Shown: positions 49,881-57,800 of the stretch, piece by piece
How positions within the stretch are numbered: position 1 is the first letter of the stretch
How the letters are laid out: each line of letters starts with the position of its first letter
NCBI GenBank assembly: GCA_028877205.1
Contig: JAPPHY010000016.1
Location: 62,001-126,000 of the forward strand
Source of the DNA: Chloroflexota bacterium
GTDB taxonomy: Bacteria; Chloroflexota; Dehalococcoidia; Lucifugimonadales; UBA2985
Length of the DNA: 64,000 nt
Direction: 5' to 3'
Made by a program: the position numbers and the translations under genes
The notes under the pieces: model-generated
The model's database searches: none
Seen by the model: the letters and a program-made list of their open reading frames with translations, nothing else
What the model was told of the DNA's origin: nothing

Positions 49881-50360
49881 CTATCTGGTCGCGGACATCG
49901 CGTCGATGCCGCGCCGAACGGTGGAGAGGACCTGGGAGAGCTCCTCCTCCAGCTTCTGGAGAGTTGACTCGGCATACTTGTCCGCGTCTGCACGGCGGGC
50001 GGTGGCCTGCGCTTCTGCCTCGTCCAGAATGCGCTGCGCCCTCTGCTGGGCCGCGGCCACTATGTCATCCGACTGCTTGTGGGCTTCCCTCAGGACTTCG
50101 CTCTCCCCTACGCGGTTTCGGGCCTCATCCTCGGAGGACGTCCTGATGCGACGGGCTTCTGACAGCGCCTGGTTGATCAGGTTCTCGCGCATCTGTAGGA
50201 AGTCCTGGGCCTCCTGGAGGTCTGCCGGCAGGGCGGTCTGTATCTGGCTAACCAGCTCTGCCAGCTTTTCCCTGTCGACAAGGACCTTCCCGGTAGCAGG
50301 AACCCCCGTGCCGGAGCTGACCAAGCCCTCCAGCTGCTCTATAAGACTGGTAACGTTCAT
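49881..50360 (-). CDS. Coiled-coil protein (DivIVA-like in character)
   Basis: The 159 residues are almost wholly helical, with a long coiled coil (about 50-145) rich in Ala, Glu, Gln and Arg, including ARRIRTSSEDEARNRV and AQQRAQRILDEAEAQATAR. The pattern resembles DivIVA/GpsB-type or ATP-synthase-b-type helices, but no transmembrane segment is present. It lies 30 bases after coaD. Function unknown; a cell-envelope scaffold is possible. Confidence 0.7.
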   Translation of the reverse strand: MNVTSLIEQLEGLVSSGTGVPATGKVLVDREKLAELVSQIQTALPADLQEAQDFLQMRENLINQALSEARRIRTSSEDEARNRVGESEVLREAHKQSDDIVAAAQQRAQRILDEAEAQATARRADADKYAESTLQKLEEELSQVLSTVRRGIDAMSATR

Positions 50361-50390
50361 GGCTATCCACCTTTCAGACGGCGCCCATGC

Positions 50391-50873
50391 TCAGGAGCGA
50401 TATCTGTCCCGAAGGGCTACCGCCACTTTATTTGGGACCAGGTGGCTGATGTCGCCTTCCCCGGCCGCAATCTCCTTGATGAGGCTGGACTTTATGTAGA
50501 TGTGGTCCAGGCTGGCCATGAGGTAGAGGGTATCCACGTCCGGCGCCAGCTTCTGATTGTTGAGGGCCATCTCGCACTCATACTCGAAGTCGGACCCCAT
50601 GCGAAGCCCGCGAACCATGACGGTGGCGCCCACCTTGCGCGCAAAGGCGACCGTGAGGCCGGTGTAGGGCACCACTTCGATGTTGGGATAGTCGCAGAGG
50701 GCGTCCCTGCACAACGCCACTCGCTCTTCGGTGTTGAACATGATGGACTTGGAAGAACGGGTGTCCACCACGGCAACGTAGACCTTGTCGAAAAGAGCGG
50801 CTGACCTCGTGGCAATGTCCATGTGCCCAAGGGTAATGGGGTCAAAGCTGCCTGGATACAGGGCGGTTACCAA
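50391..50873 (-). CDS. coaD: Phosphopantetheine adenylyltransferase
   Basis: It catalyses the fourth step of CoA synthesis (4'-phosphopantetheine plus ATP to dephospho-CoA). The 160 residues are full length. YPGSFDPITLGHMDI holds the T/HxGH-type nucleotide motif. VRGLRMGSDFEYE and SSLIKEIAAGEGDISHLVP are family signatures. It overlaps the rsmD stop by seven bases, a common bacterial pairing. Confidence 0.97.
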   Translation of the reverse strand: MVTALYPGSFDPITLGHMDIATRSAALFDKVYVAVVDTRSSKSIMFNTEERVALCRDALCDYPNIEVVPYTGLTVAFARKVGATVMVRGLRMGSDFEYECEMALNNQKLAPDVDTLYLMASLDHIYIKSSLIKEIAAGEGDISHLVPNKVAVALRDRYRS

Positions 50874-51457
50874 ACCTCCCCTCCTTCCTGTTGCGTGGCC
50901 TGTGACACGGCCGCCCGGCCGGTGGCCTGATAGATCGAGCAGACGGTATCGCCATACCTGCGCTCACGGACGAGACCCAAGCCGCCGTACTCCGCATCCA
51001 GGGCGTGGTGCTTGGAGTGGCCGGCGGCCACAATGCCCCCATCTCGCGTCAGGCCTGACACCTTCTCCATGACGTGGTGCACAGGCCCAAGGGTGTACGG
51101 GGGATCCATGAGAACGATGTCGTAGGCACCGTCGAGGGACTTGATGGCTCGCTCCACCTTCATGCAGTAGACGCGAGAGCGTTCCGTGAAGCGGAGCTCG
51201 GACAGGCTGCGGCGCAGGAGGGCGCACCGCTTGGGGTTGTCCTCCACGAAGTCGGCCCACTCGGCGCCGCGGCTCAGGGCCTCGATTCCCAAGGTGCCCG
51301 TTCCGGCATAGAGGTCGATGACGCGCTTGCCCTCCAGGCCGTTGGACTCCAGGATTGAGAACAGGGACGACCGGACTCTCTCGGTGGTGGGTCGTGCGCC
51401 CAGCCTTCTGCTACTGGCTATGCGACGCCCCTTGGCTTCTCCAGCGATTACCCGCAA
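50867..51457 (-). CDS. rsmD: 16S rRNA (guanine-966-N2)-methyltransferase
   Basis: It methylates G966 of 16S rRNA. I place the start at TTG 51457 (MRVIAGEAKGRR). It has AGGTG six bases upstream and gives the usual N-terminus and 196 residues. The in-frame ATG at 51496 lies inside the -10 box and should not be transcribed. Motifs are RPTTERVRSSLFSIL, LYAGTGTLGIEALSRGA (SAM site) and the catalytic DPPY. Confidence 0.93.
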   Translation of the reverse strand: MRVIAGEAKGRRIASSRRLGARPTTERVRSSLFSILESNGLEGKRVIDLYAGTGTLGIEALSRGAEWADFVEDNPKRCALLRRSLSELRFTERSRVYCMKVERAIKSLDGAYDIVLMDPPYTLGPVHHVMEKVSGLTRDGGIVAAGHSKHHALDAEYGGLGLVRERRYGDTVCSIYQATGRAAVSQATQQEGGEVW

Positions 51458-51494
51458 TTGATGCACCTGACGCCTGAGCGTATTCGATTGTGGC

Positions 51495-51523
51495 ATTCTA
51501 GCACAGCCTTGCCGATGCGTAAA
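51495..51523 (-). promoter_or_regulatory. rsmD-coaD promoter
   Basis: TTTACG, a 17-base spacer ending TGc, TAGAAT (51500-51495). Start about 51,488, leader about 31 bases to the TTG at 51457. Confidence 0.65.
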
Positions 51524-51559
51524 GACTTGGGCTTGCGGCTGTGTATGCCCGCGCTCCTG

Positions 51560-51605
51560 CCCCCACCGCTCATGGTGAGCATGTCGAACCAGATGAGCGG
51601 TGGGA
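51560..51605. repeat. Family A palindrome (diverged copy)
   Basis: CCACCGCTCATGGTGAGCAT followed by GTCGAACCAGATGAGCGGTG forms a palindrome with CCACCGCTCAT/ATGAGCGGTGG ends. The rest of the gap 51,497-51,808 holds the rsmD promoter on the left and AT-richer sequence with possible -10 boxes (TACAAT near 51731) before the ABC permease. Confidence 0.75.
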
Positions 51606-51808
51606 ATCCCGCCATCCTCTCGACCTTATGCTTGCGGTCTCCAATGCCGCAAAAGCTAACCCAATCTGGCGCCGTGTGCCATCGCTCGCGTCAATGCCTC
51701 CATCCCCGATAGTGCTAGAGTCCTATGGTGTACAATTGGGTTGGTAATTGATCCAAAGTCAGAAGTTCCGCCGCTGAACTGCACTAATATCAAATGAGCA
51801 ACTAACCC

Positions 51809-52990
51809 ATGAATCTGCTGCGCAGCCTTACGAGGCGGAAGTTGCGTACCGCGCTGACCGTCATGGGCATTGCAGTGGGGATATTGGCATTGGTCGTGAT
51901 GGCCGCGTTAGCGACCAAGCTCAGCGCCTTGGTGGAGAGCGGGTCCACCTACTTTCGGGACAAAGTCGTGGTGACGGGCGTATCAAGCAATCCCTTCTCC
52001 CCGGCGCTGGCATTGACACCTCTGACCATCGACGTCGTCCAGCAGATTGAACAAGTGCCGGGCGTTGCCGTCGCGACACCCCGAATACTGTTGCACATGA
52101 ACCCGGACGACCCTAGCAATGCGTTCCAACTGCCGGCATACATCGTGGGATACACGGAAGGGGCGGATCGGGGCTATGAGAATTCTCCAACGAGGGTCGC
52201 GAAAGGGCGAGCTACGGGGCCAGGAGATGAAGGGCAGCAGGTGGCGTTCCTCGGTGCGGACTTGGCTCGGGAATTCGACAAGGGGCCAGGCGATACCTTT
52301 GAGATCCGCGGGATCGAGTTCACGGTTGTTGGTGTCGGAGAACCTACACTGATGTCCTTCGATACGTCTGCCATTGTCCCCTTAACGGAAGCCCAGGCGA
52401 TGCTGTATCAAGAGACCCCTATCGTAGTCGAGAGGGAACTGGATCCGGGCCAATTGACGTCTATGGTGGTTGTCTATCCGGAGAAGGGGATGGATACAGG
52501 CCTTCTGGCGCAGAGGATCGAAGAGAACATTCCGAAGGTGCGGGCCGGCACCAGCACCGACTTCGACGACCAGTTCGGATCTACCCTGGCGATCTTTAAC
52601 ATGATCATCCTCAGCGTGGCGCTGATCAGCGTGGTGGTAGGCGGACTTTCCGTCATTAACACGATGACGATCAGTGTGGCGGAAAGAACCCGGGAAATTG
52701 GCATCAAGCGAGCCGTCGGAGCATCGCGAGCCCGGATTATGCGAGAGCTGCTGTCCGAAGCGGCCGTCATGGGTCTGATCGGCGGTCTGTTCGGACTGGC
52801 GTCGGGAGCCGTATTCATATACGGAGCAAATCAGGTCGGTGAAACATCCGGGACCGTTCTGTTCCAGCTAACTCCCGAGATCGCCGTCTTGGCGGTGGCC
52901 TTCTCGACGGCGCTTGGAACTGTCGCCGGTGCGTTGCCGGCGTGGAACGCCTCAGGGCTGGATCCCATTGAGGCGCTGAGGTATGAGTAG
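51809..52990 (+). CDS. MacB/FtsX-type ABC transporter permease
   Basis: The 393 residues follow the standard plan: TM1 at about 12-35 (LRTALTVMGIAVGILALVVM), a large periplasmic MacB-PCD domain (about 45-255), then an FtsX domain with three helices and the motif VAERTREIGIKRAVGASRARI. The C-terminus is LDPIEALRYE, as usual. It would work with the ATPase 9 bases downstream, in export of a peptide, lipid or drug or in mechanotransduction. Codon use is visibly less GC-rich than in neighbouring genes. Confidence 0.93.
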   Translation: MNLLRSLTRRKLRTALTVMGIAVGILALVVMAALATKLSALVESGSTYFRDKVVVTGVSSNPFSPALALTPLTIDVVQQIEQVPGVAVATPRILLHMNPDDPSNAFQLPAYIVGYTEGADRGYENSPTRVAKGRATGPGDEGQQVAFLGADLAREFDKGPGDTFEIRGIEFTVVGVGEPTLMSFDTSAIVPLTEAQAMLYQETPIVVERELDPGQLTSMVVVYPEKGMDTGLLAQRIEENIPKVRAGTSTDFDDQFGSTLAIFNMIILSVALISVVVGGLSVINTMTISVAERTREIGIKRAVGASRARIMRELLSEAAVMGLIGGLFGLASGAVFIYGANQVGETSGTVLFQLTPEIAVLAVAFSTALGTVAGALPAWNASGLDPIEALRYE

Positions 52991-52999
52991 GGATGAGGC

Positions 53000-53692
53000 A
53001 TGGCCTTTCTGAAAGCCCGCAATCTTCGTAAGACCTACCGCCTCGGTCGGGACAATGTGGTGCAAGCTTTGCGCGGAGTCGACGTGACCGTGGAAGTCGG
53101 CGAAATGGTGGCGATAGTTGGACCGTCAGGATCGGGTAAGAGCACGCTGATGCACATTCTCGGCCTGTTGCACTCGCCAGACAGGGGCGACGGCCCTCCG
53201 CCGAGCCTGGTATTCGATGGCAAAGACGTAACTGAGTTGCGGGATCGAGAGCGCACCAGGATGCGGGCGGAGCGGATTGGCTTCGTATTCCAATCGTTCA
53301 ATCTAGTCTCGACGCTAACGGCTGTTGAAAATGTGGCGCTTCCAGCCGAGTACGCCGGCCGGCGGCGAAAAACGGCGTTGGCTACTGCCGCAGAGGCCTT
53401 GGATATGGTGGGAATGGGGGACCGACTGGGCCACCGTCCCATGGAACTGTCGGGTGGGCAGCAGCAGCGTGTGGCCATCGCCCGTGCCTTGGTCACAGAG
53501 CCAGCGCTCCTTTTGGCAGACGAGCCTACAGGAAACCTGGACTCGGAGAACACCGGCGAATTGCTGGAACTGCTGCGCCACTGCAACGCGGAGAGGCGGC
53601 AGACGATGATTCTAGTGACGCATGACCCCCGAGTAAGCGAAGCCTGCAGCCGAGTGTTAACTATGCAGGACGGGATGATTCGAGAAGGGTAA
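53000..53692 (+). CDS. MacB/LolD-type ABC transporter ATPase
   Basis: The 230 residues have Walker A GPSGSGKST, FQSFNLVSTLTAVENVALP (Q-loop and family motif), signature LSGGQQQRVAIARAL, Walker B LLLADEPTGNLD and an H-loop THD. It pairs with the preceding permease. Two ATPase and two permease subunits are expected. It shares the lower-GC codon use. Confidence 0.94.
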   Translation: MAFLKARNLRKTYRLGRDNVVQALRGVDVTVEVGEMVAIVGPSGSGKSTLMHILGLLHSPDRGDGPPPSLVFDGKDVTELRDRERTRMRAERIGFVFQSFNLVSTLTAVENVALPAEYAGRRRKTALATAAEALDMVGMGDRLGHRPMELSGGQQQRVAIARALVTEPALLLADEPTGNLDSENTGELLELLRHCNAERRQTMILVTHDPRVSEACSRVLTMQDGMIREG

Positions 53693-53744
53693 TTCACTAT
53701 CTTAAGGCGAGGGTCTACAGTGTAGGCCTCTGGCCAATGTAGAG

Positions 53745-53772
53745 GGACAAGCTCACCATAAGCGGTGGGGAG
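53745..53772. repeat. Family A half-repeat
   Basis: GGGACAAGCTCACCATAAGC followed by GGTGGGG is one diverged arm of the family A palindrome. With the copy at 51560-51605 it brackets the ABC pair. Confidence 0.5.
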
Positions 53773-53898
53773 CGCGCTCCTCCTGCTGGGTTGAATGCCT
53801 GTCTCTGCGGCTCCCCGTTGACAGCACTACTGCGCGGGCGTATCTTGTGCTCATTCCCGTACGCGTCTCTCGCCAATCTGCGCAGAGTGGAGGATGCC

Positions 53899-55317
53899 AT
53901 GCCGGTTCTCAAGGAGCAGTTGGACGCAGCCTTCAGCCCAAGGGTGGTCGCCGTGGTTGGGGCCAGAAAGTTCGACAACTACGTCTGGCTCCGCAACATG
54001 AGCGACTTCAAGGGAACGCTCTACTCCGTGCAGATCAACCCGGACGATATCGTCGGCATCGAGGAGATGGGCATTCCCAACTTCAAGAGCCTCGTGGAGA
54101 TTCCGGAGCCTGTCGACTACGTGGTGGTGGCCGTGCCCCGCCGCGCGGTGCCGTTCGTGCTGAAGGACGCCGTGGAGAAGGGCGTCAAGACGATGCACAT
54201 GTTCACGTCCGGCTTCGCCGAATCCGGCCACGAAGAGGCCATCCAGATGCAGCAGCAGATTGCGGAGACCGCGCGCGAGGCCGGGATTCTGGTCATAGGG
54301 CCGAACTGCATGGGCGTGTTCAATCCCCACGTGGGCATGCGTTTCGGCGAGGGGCAGAACGTCGACTACATCGGAGGCGCCAGCGTCATATCGCAGAGCG
54401 GCGCCCACGCGTCGGCGATGACACAGGGCCTGCAGGCAAGCGGCGTGGGCGTCAACATGACCGTCAGCTTCGGCAACGCCATTCTGCTGGACAGCCCCGA
54501 CCTGCTCCAGTACTTCGCCGACGATCCGGCCACCAACGTCATCTGCGCGTACATCGAGGGGCCCAAGGACGGCCAGCGCTTCTTCCAGGCGCTTCGCGAG
54601 GTTGCGCCCAAGAAACCGGTAGTGCTTTGGAAGGGAGGCCAGACCGACGCGGGCCGCCGGAGTGCCGCATCGCACACCGGCTCGCTGGCCGGCTCCATCG
54701 AGATATGGAACGCCGGCGCGCGGCAGGCCGGGGCCATCCGCGCCGACTCGCTGCAGGAGGTCATCGACGCGGCGAAGATGCTGACGTACCTGGGGCCGGT
54801 AACGGGCGACCGAGTGGGCATCATCGGAGGCAGCGGCGGGCAGTCGGTATCGATGAGCGACGAGTTCTCGTGGGCGGATCTTCGCGTGCCAACGCTGTCG
54901 GAGCCCACGCTGGAGAAGATGGCCGAGTTCTTCCAGCTCGTGGGCGCAAGCTACTTCAACCCTGTGGACATCGGCGGCATAAACCGGAGCAACCTGGAGA
55001 CCATCCTGGACCTCCTGACCGGCGACCCCAACGTGGACGTCGTGGCGATGATGCGAAGTGTCCAGCGAGGTCGCAGGAGCGCCGAGGAGATCGCATCTGA
55101 GCTGAAGCAGTACGGCGAGGCGCGGGACAAGTCCGGCAAGCCGATGATGGCGATGTTCTGGACGCCGGTGCCATACCCCGACAACGAACCGATGGAAGAG
55201 ACGGACGCCATCCTGCGCGACCTTGGCATACCTACCTTCCCTTCGCCTTCAAGAGCTGCCCGCGCACTGCGCAAAGTGGTGGACTACCACCGGTTCCACT
55301 CCGGCATGGACGGTTAG
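53899..55317 (+). CDS. Acyl-CoA synthetase (NDP-forming), alpha-type subunit
   Basis: It belongs to the ADP-forming acetyl/acyl-CoA synthetases, which make ATP from acyl-CoA or the reverse. I use ATG 53899 (MPVLKEQLDAAFSPR), five bases after GGAGG, giving 472 residues. The order is a CoA-binding Rossmann domain (RVVAVVGARKF), then two ligase-CoA domains. The phosphorylated His lies in SHTGSLAGS. GPNCMGVFNP and GGSGGQSV are family motifs. The ATP-grasp beta part is absent, so a separate subunit elsewhere is needed. Substrate unknown. Confidence 0.85.
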   Translation: MPVLKEQLDAAFSPRVVAVVGARKFDNYVWLRNMSDFKGTLYSVQINPDDIVGIEEMGIPNFKSLVEIPEPVDYVVVAVPRRAVPFVLKDAVEKGVKTMHMFTSGFAESGHEEAIQMQQQIAETAREAGILVIGPNCMGVFNPHVGMRFGEGQNVDYIGGASVISQSGAHASAMTQGLQASGVGVNMTVSFGNAILLDSPDLLQYFADDPATNVICAYIEGPKDGQRFFQALREVAPKKPVVLWKGGQTDAGRRSAASHTGSLAGSIEIWNAGARQAGAIRADSLQEVIDAAKMLTYLGPVTGDRVGIIGGSGGQSVSMSDEFSWADLRVPTLSEPTLEKMAEFFQLVGASYFNPVDIGGINRSNLETILDLLTGDPNVDVVAMMRSVQRGRRSAEEIASELKQYGEARDKSGKPMMAMFWTPVPYPDNEPMEETDAILRDLGIPTFPSPSRAARALRKVVDYHRFHSGMDG

Positions 55318-55435
55318 GGCGGGGTGGCGCGCGACCTTCTGTAGGCGGCGCTACGTTGCACGGGCGGTTCTCGAACCGTCCCGCCTGCCACAATCGTCAC
55401 CCTCGCCCCGTATCGGGGTACGGGGCAGGCTCCAG

Positions 55436-55530
55436 CGGGGGTCTAGCCCCCCGGCGGGGCGTGGGAGCAGCGCAGCACTCACCCCACACCACGGGGGCTG
55501 GATTCCTGCTTCCGCAGGAGTGACGGTCGG
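55436..55530. repeat. Hairpins and family B palindrome
   Basis: The gap 55,318-55,699 contains a CGGGGG-TCTAG-CCCCCG hairpin (55436-55453) and a family B copy (55498-55530, GGATTCCTGCTTCCGCAGGA and onward). Nothing coding is supported; the aroQ promoter region lies at its right end. Confidence 0.7.
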
Positions 55531-55625
55531 GGTCGGAGGGCGTCTTAGCCCGTCTGTTGCCTGTGCCCGTCGCGCCCCGCGCGGAATCTTGGCGCGATCT
55601 GCTATGGAGATTCGGCGGCCACTTC

Positions 55626-55634
55626 TGGTAATAT
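55626..55634 (+). promoter_or_regulatory. Possible extended -10 of aroQ
   Basis: TGgTAATAT; start about 55,641, leader about 60 bases. No good -35. Confidence 0.4.
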
Positions 55635-55699
55635 AGGCGGGCAGGCCGCGGCGCAGACCGAGCGCATCCCGCCGGGCCGTGCGAAAGGGCCACCGCAGC

Positions 55700-56146
55700 A
55701 TGAGACTACTGGTCATAAACGGACCCAACCTCAACATGCTAGGACACAGGGACCGGGACGTCTACGGCGCCATGAGCCTCTCGGACATCGAGGAGATGGT
55801 GCGGCATCGCGCCGAAGAGCTTGGCGCGGAGGTCGAGTTCTTCCAGTCCAACAGCGAGGGCGCAATCATCGACGCGCTGCAGGCGCGCTACGCGTCCGTG
55901 AACGGCATAGTCATCAATCCCGGCGCGCTCACGCACTACGGCCTCTCACTGCGAGAGGCCCTGGTGGACACGGGGCTACCCGTGGTGGAGGTTCACATCT
56001 CCAACATCTACGCAAGGGAGCGATGGAGGCATCGCTCCGTGGTGGCCCCCGTGGCGGTTGGCCAGATAAGCGGCCTTGGATGGCGCGGCTACGTAGCCGC
56101 GGTCGAATATCTGGTCGCCAGCTTCAACGAAAGGGCGGTGGAATGA
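55700..56146 (+). CDS. aroQ: 3-dehydroquinate dehydratase, type II
   Basis: It performs step three of the shikimate pathway. The 148 residues are standard. NGPNLNMLGHRD is the N-terminal signature with the catalytic Tyr at DVYG. EFFQSNSEGAIIDALQ, NPGALTHYGLSLREAL and VEVHISNIYARERWRHRS complete the active site. It overlaps the peptidase start as ATGA. An aroQ-pepP-efp order is a common bacterial arrangement. Confidence 0.97.
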   Translation: MRLLVINGPNLNMLGHRDRDVYGAMSLSDIEEMVRHRAEELGAEVEFFQSNSEGAIIDALQARYASVNGIVINPGALTHYGLSLREALVDTGLPVVEVHISNIYARERWRHRSVVAPVAVGQISGLGWRGYVAAVEYLVASFNERAVE

Positions 56147-57219
56147 CTTCCAAACTCGACGCACTCAGGGCTCGATTCGAGAGCAGCGAAATCGACGGTA
56201 TACTGATCGGTTCGGACGAAAACAGGAGGTACGTGTCCGGTTTCAGCGGAACCGCCGGCAACCTCATCATCACCTCCGACGCCGCCGTGCTCGCCACCGA
56301 CTTCCGCTACATCGAGCAGGCCGGCCAGCAGGCTCCGGACTTCCGCGTGCTGCGCGTTGCGGGCGGCGGCTCGGACTGGCTCACCAACCTGCTGAAGGAG
56401 CTTGGCGTCAGCCGCCTCGGCTTCGAGAGCCAGCACATGACGGTGGCCACCCACGAGAGGCTGTCCAAGGCGTTCGCCGAGGCCGGAAACGGCTCCGGCG
56501 TAGAGCTGGTACCCACGGCTGGGCTGATCGAGGAGCTACGCTCCGTGAAGGACGAGGCGGAGATGGCGCTGCTCACTCGCGCCATCGAGATCTCGGACAG
56601 GGCGTTCGAGGAGGTATCGCGTATACTGAAGGACGGGATGACGGAGAGGGAGGTGGCGTGGTTGCTGGAGCGCACGATGCGTGAGCTTGGCGCAGACTCG
56701 GTTTCGTTCGATACCATCGTGGCGGCCGGCCCCAACGCGGCGCTGCCGCACCATCGCGCCGACGACACGCCCCTCCGCGACGGCCAGCCGCTCATCATCG
56801 ACATGGGCGCGCGCTACGAGGGCTACTGCAGCGACCTCAGCCGAACCCTGAGCATAGGCCATGAGGACGACACCTTCCGCGAGGTGTATACGACGGTGCT
56901 CAGGGCGCAGCAGACGGCAATCGATGGTGTGCGCAGCGGCATGACGGCAGGCGAGGCGGACGGGCTGGCGCGGGCCGTCATCGAGGAGGCCGGCTACGGC
57001 GACAAGTTCGGGCACAGCCTGGGGCATGGCGTGGGACTCGAGATCCACGAGCGGCCCGGCGTGGGACCGAACTCGCCGGTGGTGCTGGAGGACGGGATGC
57101 CCTTCACAATCGAGCCCGGGATTTACATCTCCGGCTGGGGAGGCGTCCGCATTGAGGACATAGTGGTCCTGGAGGACGGCAAGGCGCGGGTGATCAGCAA
57201 TGCGCCCAAGATAGACTAG
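56143..57219 (+). CDS. Xaa-Pro aminopeptidase/dipeptidase (M24 family)
   Basis: This is a cytoplasmic metallopeptidase cutting X-Pro bonds. I use ATG 56143, overlapping the aroQ stop, for 358 residues. A creatinase-like N-domain (about 1-125) is followed by the pita-bread domain with the metal ligands: two Asp (IIDMGARYEGYCSDLSRT), His (HSLGHGVGLEIHE) and two Glu (TIEPGIY; RIED). The next gene, efp, begins 15 bases later. Confidence 0.95.
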   Translation: MTSKLDALRARFESSEIDGILIGSDENRRYVSGFSGTAGNLIITSDAAVLATDFRYIEQAGQQAPDFRVLRVAGGGSDWLTNLLKELGVSRLGFESQHMTVATHERLSKAFAEAGNGSGVELVPTAGLIEELRSVKDEAEMALLTRAIEISDRAFEEVSRILKDGMTEREVAWLLERTMRELGADSVSFDTIVAAGPNAALPHHRADDTPLRDGQPLIIDMGARYEGYCSDLSRTLSIGHEDDTFREVYTTVLRAQQTAIDGVRSGMTAGEADGLARAVIEEAGYGDKFGHSLGHGVGLEIHERPGVGPNSPVVLEDGMPFTIEPGIYISGWGGVRIEDIVVLEDGKARVISNAPKID

Positions 57220-57234
57220 GACTGGAGCGTTTCA

Positions 57235-57798
57235 ATGACGATTAGCTACAGCGAGCTGAGGCGGGGCACCGTGATCGTGCTGGACGACGAGCCGTGGCAG
57301 GTCACCGAGTGGAAGCACACCAAGATGCAGCAGCGGGCCCCGGTGCTCACGCTGAAGCTGAAGAACCTCCGAAGCGGCCGCGCAATGGAGCGTAACGTGC
57401 CGGGCAATCAGAAGCTCACGCTTGCAGAGGTCGATACTCGCCAGGCGCAGTACCTCTACAGCGACGGCGATCTCTACCACTTCATGGACATGTCCACCTT
57501 CGACCAATACCCACTCACGAACGGCGTGGTTGGCGATGCGCTCCAGTACATGAAGGAGCAGGACGTGGTTGACCTCGTCTTCTACAGGAACGAGCCCATT
57601 TCGCTGGAGCTTCCAACCTACGTGGAGCTTCAGGTGGCCAACACGCCGCCGTCCCTCAGGGGCAACACGGCCCAGGGGAGCACCAAGCCGGCTACGCTGG
57701 AGACCGGCCTCACGGTCAACGTGCCGTTCTTCGTGAACGTGGGCGAGACCGTGCGCGTGGATACTCGCAGCGGAGAGTACCTGGAGAGGGTGGGCTAG
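57235..57798 (+). CDS. efp: Translation elongation factor P
   Basis: It relieves ribosome stalling at polyproline. The 187 residues show all three OB/KOW-like domains and end EYLERVG. The domain I loop that reaches the peptidyl-transferase centre reads HTKMQQRAPV, where most bacteria have PGKGxA. The residue normally modified (Lys34 or Arg32 type) aligns with Gln. Motifs TLKLKNLRSG and QYLYSDGDLYHFMD confirm the family. See findings for the loop. Confidence 0.96.
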   Translation: MTISYSELRRGTVIVLDDEPWQVTEWKHTKMQQRAPVLTLKLKNLRSGRAMERNVPGNQKLTLAEVDTRQAQYLYSDGDLYHFMDMSTFDQYPLTNGVVGDALQYMKEQDVVDLVFYRNEPISLELPTYVELQVANTPPSLRGNTAQGSTKPATLETGLTVNVPFFVNVGETVRVDTRSGEYLERVG

Positions 57799-57800
57799 GC

